A DNA stretch of 64,000 nucleotides from Agapetus fuscipes (lineage: Eukaryota > Arthropoda > Insecta > Trichoptera > Glossosomatidae): NCBI GenBank assembly GCA_951799405.1, contig OX637363.1, positions 806,001 through 870,000 of the forward strand, in the 5' to 3' direction. The position numbers and the translations under genes were made by a program. Each line of letters starts with the position of its first letter. Within the stretch, counting starts at the first letter, position 1. A model generated the notes under the pieces. That model had not been told where the DNA came from. It did not search any database and saw only the letters and a program-made list of their open reading frames with translations. This document shows positions 1-9,690 of the stretch, piece by piece.

Positions 1-90
1 GTTACCATTCGAGATCTCGCCGAGATCGAATTTCTGATTCCTCGAGATCTCGACTTAGCGATCTCATCTCGAGATTGCATTCCCTAGTCA
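1..90. repeat. Cluster of GAGATCTCG-type palindromic words
   Basis: The first 90 bases repeat GAGATCTCG and CTCGAGAT words. The structure is cut by the window edge and I cannot assign it to a family. Confidence 0.3.
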
Positions 91-285
91 GGACAGATAT
101 TTAATATTTACTGGCTTGTGTCAACACAAATATAACTACAACGAAGGCAGGGAAATATACATATTGACTTTCACTGAGAGAGAGATTCCAGATTAAACAA
201 AACCCTAAAGTAATAGTTGCTACAAGATGTGTCTGGAATATTGGCGGTCTCTTGATCTCCAATTAACATACTTCCACTTATCTTA

Positions 286-778
286 GTCTAATCTAATCTA
301 AGTTGCAAAGTATGTAACATTGGGGATTCACAAAGTTCGCGCTTACAAATGCCGCATGTGGACTTACAATATAAAAACCCAAGTCTTTTATTTTTAATTT
401 TATAATTTGTGAAGAGGAATGCAATTCACCAACCTATTCTGCCTGGCCAGAAACAGTTATTAATATCATCAATTAATAATTCATTATTGTTTATTTTTTA
501 TGAATTATTCATTTATAATTACCCAATAACATCTGTTGAACCAGGGTCAAAGTTATAGTCAAATGACCCAAACGGGGATCGAACCAACGTTATTCTATTC
601 CAAATACGCTAGAATGATCAGCCCACTTGGTCCCCTCGGCCATAACACCGACATCTCAAATGAACATACACCTTGCAACTCTTGCAGACCTTCCCTGAAA
701 CAGGGGTGACATTGGAAAAGTGAACCATTTTCTGCAGCATGAGTGGTCAGCCGCATACTAACCTATAAGTCAAGGAAC
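286..778 (-). repeat. C repeat, interrupted by SINE D
   Basis: The TCTAATCTAA tail and TTGC end are at 286-305 and the CCTTGACTTATAGG end (reverse complement) is near 778. The copy is split by a SINE D at 391-652 and resumes at 653. Confidence 0.75.
391..652 (-). repeat. SINE D (tRNA-derived), nested in a C repeat
   Basis: On the minus strand the head has a GGCCGAGGGG A-box-like word and a GGTTCGATCC B box, then a body ending in TTCCTCTTCACAAATTATAAA. A second copy lies at 36390-36657, so this is a dispersed tRNA-Leu/Ser-type SINE and not a tRNA gene. Confidence 0.6.
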
Positions 779-940
779 ATACACAACAAATTACATTTTT
801 AAAATCAACAAATAATAATGTGTTATATATTTTTGTTATTTTGTCCAAAAATTGATGAATAAATTATCTTAATATTTATTTATCGATACAATATCCATCA
901 TTTCCCTTTTCTCATTATGGGAAACAGTTTTTTTGTACCA

Positions 941-1184
941 GTACCCTTAGTACGAGTTGCAAAACTTGAGAAAAGTAAAGTTTACGGAAAATATTAAAGA
1001 GTGATTTCTCCCAAAATCTGCCGTTTTTTTGTTTCTTACACTTTATGGTTTTAGCAAAAGAGTTACAGTGATGAAGAAAATCAAGTTCAAACAAACAAAA
1101 ACGACAGATTTTGGGAGAAATCACTCTTTAATAATTGCCGTAAACTTTACATTACTCAAGTTTTGCAACTCGTACTAAGGGTAC
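941..1184. mobile_element. Foldback element with about 100-bp arms
   Basis: GTACCCTTAGTACGAGTTGC at 941 recurs inverted, ending at 1184. Similarity between the arms continues inward for about 100 bp with few mismatches, around a loop near 1040-1085. The loop word TTTCTTACACTTTATGG also occurs in other repeats here (19690 and, inverted, 48350). No coding capacity. Confidence 0.7.
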
Positions 1185-1319
1185 GGAAATAGTTCTTTAT
1201 TGTGCGTTGACAGTTTATCTGTATGCAGGTGACGAGGTTTTCTTTGTGTTTCATTATTCTTCCGACAACTTGAAACACGGAAAAAAAAGTCCTTTGAAAT
1301 GCACGGTAGAGTATCACAC

Positions 1320-1575
1320 CTGGTGTATGATTCCAAATACCGGGAAAAATCGTTTAGTGAATCCCGGGGAAAAACTTTAAACGAATTCCGGGAATGATGT
1401 TCAAAGAATCCCGGCAAAAAACGTTTAATGAATCCTGTGATAAAACGTTTAATGCATCTGGGAAACAACGTTTAATGAACCCCGAGATAAAACGTTTAAT
1501 GAATCCCGGGATAAAACTTTAAATTAATCCCGGGATAAAACGTTAAATGAATCCGGGGATAAAAAGTTGAATAAA
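1320..1575. repeat. Minisatellite, about 24-bp unit (left block)
   Basis: About ten degenerate copies of a unit like AACGTTTAATGAATCCCGGG. The array stops near 1575 and resumes at 2341, separated by a foldback element. Confidence 0.8.
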
Positions 1576-1589
1576 TCCTAATATGAAAA

Positions 1590-2335
1590 AACTGATGCTC
1601 CTGAATGCTCCTGAAGATGCCTCATTAGGCGAAAATGTTTGAGCAAAACAAAAATAATAAAGTGAATTAAAACAATGTTTTTACCATTTTAATTTTTTAA
1701 ATATTTATGAAAAAACTAAAACTGATTAATTTACTTAATTCTTGAAAACAGTTTATTATCTCGAAAGTTGATCACATTACATTAAGTAAACTGCATCTTT
1801 TTTTAGACGTTGTATTATTTTATAATTCTGAAGAAAAAATTTTTTTCCAAAAGTACAAAAAAACAAAATTAGAAGGGAAAAATGTGAAAAAAAACGAGTT
1901 TTTTGGAATATTTCTTTGTGACATAATTTATAAATTATCTTGAGTTATTCAAACACTGTTTTATTTTCCCTAATTTTTTTTTTAAATTATTTGGACACAA
2001 ACGTTTTCGACTACACAGTAATTATCAGTAGCTTAGTTGCGTACCTGATGATGATTACTGTGTAGTCGAAAACGTTTGTGTCCAAATAATCAAATAATAA
2101 AGTAGTGAAAATAAAACAGTGTTTGAATAGCTAAAGATAAGATGAATTTTCACAGTGTTAATGCACCAACCATCCAAAATATTTTTTAAATTGTATTAAA
2201 AAAATAAAACTTTAAATTTGGATTAAAAAAATCAATAAACACGCGTGATTTTGGTCATTCATGTCACTTTTTTACTAAGGCCATAAAGTAAAATAAACAT
2301 TTATTTTTAAAAACAACGGAATTTTTTTTTGTAAA
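1590..2335. mobile_element. Penelope-like foldback element splitting the minisatellite
   Basis: This segment interrupts the array. It carries a hammerhead-like motif at 1607-1644 and a perfect 37-bp inverted repeat (1986-2022 and 2054-2090). Weaker arm similarity extends to about 1930 and 2145. Bases 2222-2310 match another repeat family (see 19686-19990). Boundaries are approximate and I found no target duplication. Confidence 0.5.
1607..1644 (+). ncRNA. Minimal hammerhead ribozyme-like motif 1
   Basis: Stem I is GCTC 1607-1610 with GAGC 1641-1644. The core CTGAAGA is at 1611-1617 (position 7 is variable in hammerheads), followed by an extra T at 1618. Stem II is GCCT/AGGC with loop CATT (1619-1630), then GAAA 1631-1634. 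A 4-nt loop replaces stem III, and T1639 T1640 form the UH cleavage dinucleotide. All other conserved core bases are present. Stem-III-less hammerheads are known from Penelope-like elements. Activity is inferred. Confidence 0.6.
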
Positions 2336-2410
2336 CGGACTCTCAATGAATCCCGGGAAAAAACGTTAATTGAATCCCGGGAAAAAATATTTAATGAATC
2401 CCGCGGGAAT
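2336..2410. repeat. Minisatellite, right block
   Basis: Three more AATGAATCCCGGGAAAAAACG units, continuing the array seen at 1320-1575. Confidence 0.75.
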
Positions 2411-2785
2411 ACAAATATTAATTTACTTTTTATAAGAATTGTATGTTCCTCTTTTTATCAACTTGTCGTTAATCCAATGGGATGGATTCTCGCCACGTAT
2501 TTAAATATGAAAAATTTATGTTTTTGTAGCAGAAGAAAGTTGTACTATGCTGCAACCATGGAGTCGATGGCTGTAACAGTAGCTCTTCTAATATCTCCAC
2601 TAGGATATTTAACTTTTTGTCTATCATTCATGTTCTTTGTAATTCTAATTTGTATCTACAGAATTTCTTCACTCCCATTTTTATGTTCACCTTTTTGTGA
2701 ATTCATATTTTATAAATTTCACACTTATTCCACTACGTTCTTCATTTTAATTATTACCTCTACATCAGTTAATTTATCAATCGTA
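2411..2785. other. Unassigned, no gene seen
   Basis: An open frame of 106 codons is present but is hydrophobic and low-complexity, with no family resemblance. I treat the stretch as non-coding. Confidence 0.4.
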
Positions 2786-3452
2786 TTCCTTGACTAAGGC
2801 CCGGTATATTGAACTGTAGTAATATTTTAGTTAACTATTACTTGAACTTTTATTCAAAATACTCAATCTCGAGTTAACTAAAACCGAACATTGCCGAAGT
2901 ATGAAGCCACGCCCCTAAATCTTGGAAATAATTAAAATGCCATTCAAAAGCTTTAAAACAAACAACTATTCATAAAAATCATATCCCTAACCCTCATTAA
3001 GCTAGAAAACGAGACAAAAAACGTTCAGTTTGCAACAATTTTGATGTATCCTTACATTAAAAAAGAACAGCGGCTGTCAGTGAAGCGCCGCCATCTTGAA
3101 AATCGAAAGTTAAAGTTACTAAATATTTACTGGCGAAATTCGGTGAGTGAAATATTATGATGATTTAACTAAAATTGCATTTTAGTTAACTTTACGATAC
3201 TTCAAAATACCGGGCCTTATAGGTTGCTATGAGGCTGACCATCCATACTGTAAAAAATGGTTCACTTTGCCAATGTCAACCCTGTTTCAGGGAAAGTCGG
3301 CAAGGGTTGCAGGGCATATGTTCATTTGAGATTGGGTTTTATATTGTAAGCTAACATGCGGCATGCTTAAGCGCGAACTTGAACGTGCTGCTTGTGGAAA
3401 TACGTTTAATATAAATCTTAAATGCAATATATTTTTGATTATAGAATATAGA
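2786..3452 (+). repeat. C repeat split by a MITE
   Basis: ATTCCTTGACT at 2785-2795 is the 5' end and the remainder (TATAGGTTGCTATGAGGCTG) resumes at about 3218, running to the ATAGAATATAG tail at 3452. Confidence 0.75.
2797..3217. mobile_element. TIR element with TA duplication, mariner-like size
   Basis: The ends are AGGCCCGGTATATTGAA and its inverted match TTCAAAATACCGGGCCT, with TA on both sides. TTAGTTAACT words are repeated inverted near both ends. It is 421 bp, non-coding, and sits inside a C repeat. The superfamily assignment rests only on the TA duplication. Confidence 0.65.
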
Positions 3453-3465
3453 AAGTAAGTAAAAA

Positions 3466-3729
3466 GGTCGATAGCTCAATTGGTAGAATGCTTGCATTCC
3501 ATGCCGAGAGCAAGGGTTCTATCCCAAGGCTTACTCAGCCTTCACAAGAAATGAGAACCAGCCCCCCCCAGGGAGCTGGGAAACCCCCACTTCAACTGAA
3601 AGTGGTTGGTGTGAGGCCAGCCCCCTTACCCGTAAAATTAAAAAGGTCCCGAATCGCCACATGCTACCCCTTCGGGGATAACGCAGGCAAGAAGTTACAC
3701 TATATGTGTAGCTTAGTTAAAAAAAAGTA
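3466..3729 (+). repeat. SINE B, internally deleted
   Basis: The tRNA-like head has GATAGCTCAATTGG (A box). The B box is degraded, and about 50 bp after it are missing. The body runs from TTACTCAGCCTTCACAAG to the GTAGCTTAGTT end. Confidence 0.75.
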
Positions 3730-4164
3730 AGCTTTACTCCAAAACATTATTTAAGGCCGGTAATCCTTTTTTTTTGGTATTCCCAACTCGTAACTTACAT
3801 CCATATTTTTACCGGTATTCGCAGGTCGTTTATCCTTGTTTTTTTAGCTGTCAGTTTATCCTGCCCCCCCCCCCCCTCCTCCCCTTTACCTGTCTTGTAG
3901 GGCTGACAGTTTACTTAACTCAGTGGCGTACAAAAAATGGTTTAAAAAATGCCCCGCAAAAAATTCCTACATTTGTGAAAATGTTTGTTAGCTTTTGTTT
4001 ATTTAACAAAAACACGTTGTTATTAATTTTGAAGTTTTTGTTAACACAAAAATATTATATTTCATTGCTATAAAAACACAATAAATTTTTTAAGCTTTCA
4101 TTGCCGGAAACCGTGGTTTAAATCTTTTTTTATGGAAGCTTCAAATAACCATTATAATATCCTT
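3730..4164. other. Unassigned; poly-C tract
   Basis: AT-rich DNA with a C14-like run near 3863. No gene or recognised repeat. Confidence 0.4.
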
Positions 4165-4372
4165 AAGAAACTTGGTTCACTTTCATCGATGCTACCTAGG
4201 TTTCAGGGAAAGGCAGAAGCAGTTGCAATGTTTATGTTCATGTGAGGTTTGGTTTATTTTGTATGTATACATACAGTTCATGTAATCACGAACTTACATG
4301 TGCTAGCTTGTGGGCATGCATTAGATATGAGACTTAAATCTTTGCAACTCAGATTACAGATCATACAGTAAC
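4165..4372 (+). repeat. C repeat, diverged copy
   Basis: Recognisable by GGTTCACTTT, TTTCAGGGAAAGG, CTTGTGGGCATGCATT and the TTGCAACTCAGATTA end. It is more mutated than its neighbours, so probably an old insertion. Confidence 0.6.
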
Positions 4373-4440
4373 AGCTTCACTACAGTTTTGACTCCCAATC
4401 TTTTTTATGAAGACAGTGCGCACCACACGAAAACAGAACA

Positions 4441-4681
4441 TATATAATCTATAATCTAAGTTGCAAAGATATGTATATTAACATTTTAAGCTCATATTGA
4501 ATGCATGCCAACGTAGTTCGTATTTACAAATGCTGAATGTGTACTTACAAATAAAATCCAAACCTCAAATGAACAGAAGCCCAACTTTGGGCGACCTTCC
4601 CTAAAACAGGGGTGACATTGGTAAAGTGAGGCATTTTTTACAGTATGGGTGGTTAGCCTCATATCAAACTATAAGTCAAAG
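4441..4681 (-). repeat. C repeat
   Basis: Full-length copy with a TATAATC-type tail. It is the first of three same-orientation copies in tandem. Confidence 0.8.
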
Positions 4682-4705
4682 AATATTTAAAAATAAGAAA
4701 CATCT

Positions 4706-4963
4706 ATAATCTATTTATAATCTATAATTTAAGTTGTAAAGATATATTAACATTTTAAGCTCATATCAAATGCATGCCCACAAGCAAACACGTGTAGTTC
4801 GCGCTTACAAACGCTGAATGTGTACTTAATGAAATCCAAACCTCAAATGAACATACACCATGCAAATCTTGCCGACCTTCCCTGAAATAGGGGTGACATT
4901 GGAAAAGTGAAGCATTTTTCACAGTATGGGTGGTCAGCCTCATACCAACCTATCAGTCAAGGA
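4706..4963 (-). repeat. C repeat
   Basis: Second tandem copy, full length, tail TATAATCTATAATTTAAG. Confidence 0.8.
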
Positions 4964-5142
4964 ATTCGCGCATACAAATGCTGAATTTGTACTTACAAAT
5001 TAAATCCAAACCGCAAATGAACATACACCCTGCAACTATTGCCGACCTTCCCTGAAACAGGGGTTACATCGGCAAAGTGAACCATTCTTCACAGAACGTA
5101 TGGGTGGTCAGCTAATACCAACGTATAAGTCAAGGAATATTT
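4964..5142 (-). repeat. C repeat lacking its 3' tail
   Basis: Third tandem copy. It begins inside the element at TCGCGCATACAAATGC, directly joined to the second copy. This suggests unequal exchange or insertion into an existing copy. Confidence 0.75.
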
Positions 5143-5574
5143 AAAAAGAAGAAGCGTTACATTAGAGCAAAATTTACAAAAAAAGCTTTGTACGAGATCT
5201 GACGTCACTGAAGCCAGTATCCTAGTTGCGCCTCTGCTCCCCCGCCCCCCCACACACATCGCCAGGTTACCGCACTGTTGACATAAGCTGAATGCCAAAC
5301 ATCTCGGTGCGCCTCTGGCACTGGAATTTTCTAAAGATTTCTCATCTCTTATACGTACATTTCCTTCGACGTGCCCATACACTGGATATTGAAAGAGCTC
5401 GACCTAAATACGGCGCCATCTTTAAATGATTTGAAAAAATATTTGCCGTGGAAATTTGTTCGATATTAAATGTTTTTAAAAAAGGAATTTCAAATACGAG
5501 TCTTCGGTATTTACAAAACAAATGGCGACTTATTATTATTTAAACTTTTTTTTAGATTTGCTGTATTTACGTAT
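5143..5574. other. Unassigned, no gene seen
   Basis: Short C-rich patch near 5237-5255, otherwise AT-rich unique-looking sequence. Confidence 0.4.
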
Positions 5575-5831
5575 CTAAAAATCTAATCTAAATCTAAGCT
5601 GCATATATATATTATTTAAGATTAATATTAAACGCATTCCCACAAGCAGACATGTATAATTTCGCGCTAACACATGCCGCATGTGGACCTACAATATAAA
5701 AACCCAATCTCAAATGAACATAAGCCCTGCAACTCTTGCTGACCTTCCCTGAAACAGGAGTGACATTAGCAAAGTGAACCATTTTTTACAGTATGGGTGG
5801 GCAGCCTCATACCAACCTATAAGTCAAGGAA
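5575..5831 (-). repeat. C repeat
   Basis: Full-length copy with a TCTAAATCTAA tail at 5575-5595. Confidence 0.8.
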
Positions 5832-5868
5832 AAGGTGGACACGGTGAAAACTCAATTTTATGAGAACT

Positions 5869-6057
5869 GTCTGGATGAAATGAAAGAAGTATGTAAGGAC
5901 AGGAAGAAGTGGCGGCTAATCTGCAATGTTGATTTGTAATGTTGGCTTATTCATTTATGTTGCATTTTTTGTAAAGGGAAAGTATTGACTTTTTTTGTAT
6001 AGACTTCTTTTTCAGGTTTTGTTGTTTTTATATACTTAAATGTTATTTATTATTTAT
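5869..6057 (+). pseudogene. RTE-like LINE, last coding codons and 3' UTR
   Basis: Bases 5869-5939 encode DEMKEVCKDRKKWRLICN, the extreme C-terminus of the RTE-like reverse transcriptase seen in longer form at 9242-9691. About 115 bp of AT-rich 3' UTR leads straight into a C repeat. The copy is heavily 5'-truncated. Confidence 0.7.
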
Positions 6058-6316
6058 ATTCCTTGACTTACAGGTTGGTATGAGGCTGACCACCCATAAT
6101 GTAAAAAATGGATCACTTTGCCAATCTCACCCCTGTTTCAGGAAAGGTTGCCAACAGTTTTAGGGTTTATGTTCATTTAAGGTTTAGATTTTATTTGCAA
6201 GTACGCATTCAGCATTTGTAAGCGCGAACTACACATGCTTGTTTATGGACATGAATTTGATATGAGCTTTAAATGTTAATATATCTTTGCAGCTTAGATT
6301 ATAGACTATAGAAGGC
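6058..6316 (+). repeat. C repeat (LINE 3' end)
   Basis: Directly follows the LINE 3' UTR, showing that the C repeat is the LINE terminus in this copy. Confidence 0.8.
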
Positions 6317-6711
6317 AATGAAGAAATCAGAATGATTGTTAGAAACAGTTTTTGTGATATTTGTGTAAGTTGGTTGAATCGGTCATTTCTGTTACAAAGA
6401 AAATCGTTATATCTTCGTCAGCAATTCCCTCTAATCTCAAGCCATTGTGTGTGGATTCCCCTCACGTCTCTCCCAGCCGAAGTTTCTTCAAGTTTTCTGG
6501 AGTTAGTTTTCCACTGTACATCGCGGTGGAAAGATCCAGAACGTACCTACTTTAATGTGTACCTATATAGTACCTACACTGTGGTCAGTAGGATTGTATA
6601 CGTCCGTGTTTCTGTTGGGATAGAATCACAACTAAATATACTCATTTTTTGGTATCTCGTTATTTTTAATATACTTATTACAACAGTTTTAGGCTTACAC
6701 TGCTGGCTGAT
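6317..6711. other. Unassigned
   Basis: Open frames up to 130 codons occur here, but they are overlapping, low-complexity and unlike any family. No gene called. Confidence 0.4.
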
Positions 6712-6876
6712 GATGCTGGAGTGATGCTTTCCGGGATCTGTTGCCGTGGTCTGTGGGAGCTGGAGCTTCCACAGCCGGAGCTTGAAGAAGCCCAACGGAG
6801 AAATGGGCGAAACGTCCGGAAGCTCCAGCTCCCACAGACCACGGCAACAGATCCCGGAAAGCATCACTCCAGCATC
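6712..6876. mobile_element. Perfect 59-bp inverted repeat, Penelope-like palindrome
   Basis: Bases 6712-6770 are exactly inverted at 6818-6876. The 47-bp centre contains GAAGAAGCCCA and TGGGCGAAACG, a degenerate hammerhead-like half-core. The base pairing is strong and GC-rich. No host gene is visible. Confidence 0.75.
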
Positions 6877-6894
6877 CCCTTATTACAATAGTTT

Positions 6895-7012
6895 GACCAG
6901 TTCGTAGTCCAGTGGCAACACTTTGGACTCGTAAATAGAAGGTTGTGGGTTCGAACCCCGGTGGGGCATACAAATGTATCATTTATATTTTTAAATATGC
7001 TCTTCACTGGGT
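6895..7012 (+). repeat. SINE A, 5' part
   Basis: A box TAGTCCAGTGG and B box GGTTCGAACCC are both present. The copy stops after CTTCACTGGGTT, where a C repeat tail begins. Confidence 0.75.
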
Positions 7013-7494
7013 TAATCTAAACTAATCTAATCTAAGTTGCCAAATATATGCAACATTAAAGATTCACATTATATGCACTTTCACAAACAGACATGCACAA
7101 GTTCGCGCTTAAATATGCCGCATGTGGTCCTACAATATAAAAACCCAAATCTCACATGGACATACAATACAGTTGTCCGGTCGATAGCTCAGTTGGTAGA
7201 GTGCTTGCATTCTACCCCGTGAGCTCGGGTTCGAATCCCACCGAGGAGGGTGTCAGAAATGATTTCCTATTTCGGTGTGTATTTCAAACCCCATAATATA
7301 AATACCGGCGAGGTTTACTCAGCCTTCACAAGAAATGAGTACCAGCCCCCTCGGGAGCTGGGAAATTCCCACTTCAACTGAAGTGGTTGGCGTAAGGCCG
7401 GCCCCCTTACCTGTAAAAATAAATAGGTTCAACTCGCCACATGCGACCCCTTCGGGGATAACGCGGCAAGAAGTTACACTATATGTGTAGCTTA

Positions 7495-7531
<37 letters not shown>

Positions 7532-7651
7532 ATACGAGTACACCCTGTAACTCTTGCCGACCTTCCCTGAGACAGGGGTGACATTGGCAAAGTGAACCAT
7601 TTTTACAGCATGGGTGGTCAGCCGCATACCAACCTATAAGTCAAGGAACAT
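7013..7651 (-). repeat. C repeat split by SINE B
   Basis: Segments 7013-7175 and 7531-7651 together make one full copy. Confidence 0.8.
7176..7530 (+). repeat. SINE B, full length, nested in a C repeat
   Basis: tRNA-like head with TAGCTCAGTTGG (A box) and GGTTCGAATCC (B box), the typical body, and a poly-A run of about 30 at the 3' end. ACATAC flanks both sides as a likely short target duplication. The intact boxes and long tail suggest a young insertion. Confidence 0.85.
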
Positions 7652-8082
7652 ACACACACGACAAATTACATTCCTCTTCACAAATCTATTAAGAAAAAAA
7701 AACTTCTCTCTCAATGATTTTATTGAAATTTTAATTATTTTAATCTTGCAGAGCCACGACCATCATGCCCTGCCACAATCCTTTCACAGGTTGTTGTATG
7801 GAGCTAAGGCCAGGGAGGTTTCTATGTGTAATGAATGAGGACCGCCCGCCTCCTTAGGGCACCAGCATGGGCGCACTTACTTAGAATGCTTGCGGTGTGT
7901 TCACAAGCGCTAAAAGCCGAGCAATTAGTGGGAATTAATCACGCTGCGTAGGGCAGTGAACGGACCTTGTGAATATTTTAAATACCAACATTTGCATACA
8001 CGAGAAAAATAAACAGTCCGCCCTCTTATCAGTGAAAATAAATAGGTTCTATTCACCACGTCATGTAGTCCGGTTGGCTCAG
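7652..8082. other. Unassigned, with a SINE B tail fragment
   Basis: GAAAATAAATAGGTTC near 8033 matches the SINE B body. The rest is not recognised. Confidence 0.4.
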
Positions 8083-8440
8083 CTCCAATAGCTCAGTTGG
8101 TAGAATGCATGCATTCTATGCTGAAAGCAAGAGCTCGATCCCCACCGAGGGTGTCAAAAACTATTTTCCGTTTCGGTGTTTATTTCCAACTCAAAATACC
8201 GGCAAGGTCTACTTAGCATTCACAAGAAATGAGAACTATCCCTTTGGGAGCAGGGAAACCCCTACTTCAACTGAAGTGGTTTGTGTGAGGCCGGCCCCCT
8301 TACCCATAAAAATAAATAGGTCCCGAATCGCCACATGCGACCCCTTCGGGGATAACGCAGGCAAGGAGTTACACTTCATTATAATTATGTCTAGCTTATT
8401 TGCGTTGCAACTCCTTAGTTTACCTTAGTTGAGTTGCGTA
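8083..8440 (+). repeat. SINE B
   Basis: Head ATAGCTCAGTTGGTAG at 8089, then the complete body ending near TTAGTTGAGTTGCG. The B box is degraded (GAGCTCGATCC). Confidence 0.8.
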
Positions 8441-8559
8441 TTACCCCGTTTATGAAAGAAAGGATTTCTAACGTTTCGTTGGAGTTCTATCCGATAAAAG
8501 CTCCACTAATAGTTTTTGCAGCTTTTGGGGGCAATATATATATATATATGATGAGGATA

Positions 8560-8885
8560 ATTTATTTTTTATTTAATTAATACATGACAAAAGAGCGCCG
8601 TTTTTGTGTGTGTCACACCTCAAGGGCCCTCCTAATCACGAATGAGATATTTTAAAAAGGTGCTGTTTGAGTGCTCCCTTAAAAATGCCAACAGATTCCG
8701 AAACCCTCACTCCGGGTGGCAGTCTGTTCCACACCATTGGTCCCGCAAACCGGAAAGCGCGATCCCCAAAATTAGTGCATATTTGACGGCGAGGCTGCAT
8801 CAACCTGACAGCTCGACACCCCGCTGACCTAAGTGTCCGCCCCCTCACACTCACCTTAACGGGGGAAAACATGTCTGCCAGATAT
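8560..8885 (-). pseudogene. CR1/L2-like LINE: RT C-terminus and 3' tail
   Basis: The minus strand encodes about 78 residues including FGDRAFRFAGPMVWNRLPPG and a SVGIFKGALKQHLF end, typical of the C-terminus of CR1/L2-type LINE proteins. It is followed by a tail with CCTTGAGGTGTGACACACAC and AAAAACGGCGCTC. That tail closely matches the 3' end of SINE A. Strongly 5'-truncated relic. Confidence 0.75.
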
Positions 8886-9146
8886 CTAATCTAATCTAAT
8901 CTAAGCTGCAAAGATATATATCATTTAAGATTTATACTAAATGCATTCCCACAAGCAGATATGTATAATTTCGCGCTAACACATGCCGCATGTGGACCTA
9001 CAATATAAAAACCCAATCTCAAATGAACATAAGCCTTGCAACTCTTGCCGTCCTTCCCTGAAACAGGGGTGACATTGGCAAAGTGAACCAATTTTTATAT
9101 TATGGGTGGTCAACCGCATAACAACCTATAAGTCAAGGAACATACA
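8884..9146 (-). repeat. C repeat (LINE 3' end)
   Basis: Tail is four TCTAA units. Differs from the copy at 33635-33893 by only about one base over 255. Confidence 0.85.
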
Positions 9147-9690
9147 TGACAAATTACATTTTTAAATCAAAGAATAAAAATAACAATATATACATGGACA
9201 TAAAAAACTAAATCATAAAACCAATTTCACTTTAACAAACCCTAGCCGCCAACATCACAGATCAACCGCCATTTCTTTCTATCCTTGCATACTTCTTTCA
9301 TTTCCTCCAGAGTCATAACCTTCTTCATACAAGCTCTTCTTTTATTATGACTCTGGATATTCCATTCATTCGCAATTTCGGATATTTGGTCCATCCATAC
9401 CTTTCTCGGTCTTCCTCTACCACGACATCCATCTATTCTACCAACATATACTTTCTTCGTCAGTCTTTCCTCATTCATTCTCTCCATATGCCCAAACCAT
9501 CTTAACAAACTTCTTTTAATCTTCACTTTCACACTCTCTTTTGCACCACATTCTTTTCTTACAAAATCATTCCTCACCCTGTCACTCCGTTTTTTCCCAA
9601 TCATACTTCTTAGAAAGTCCATTTCAACAGTATGGACTTTACTAATTTCACTTTCATTCACCGTCCGTATGATATGATGGAGCCAAACCA
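9147..9690 (-). pseudogene. RTE-like LINE, reverse transcriptase C-terminus
   Basis: An open frame of 149 codons ends at 9242. It contains LLRWFGHMERMNEERLTKKV, GCRGRGRPRKVWMDQI and VCKDRKKWRLI, the usual C-terminal signature of RTE-like LINE proteins. The upstream endonuclease and RT catalytic parts (YXDD) are absent, so the copy is 5'-truncated. 3' UTR 9147-9241 runs into a C repeat. The residues shared with the copy at 33112-33535 are identical, pointing to recent retrotransposition. Confidence 0.8.

Noticed and set aside
7176..7260. tRNA gene (good A and B boxes)
   Set aside because: The same head is fused to a constant 250-bp body at many sites, so it is a SINE; the cloverleaf arms are not maintained.
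8450..8515. Hammerhead-like CCAACGAAACG on the minus strand
   Set aside because: No CUGANGA core or stem II.
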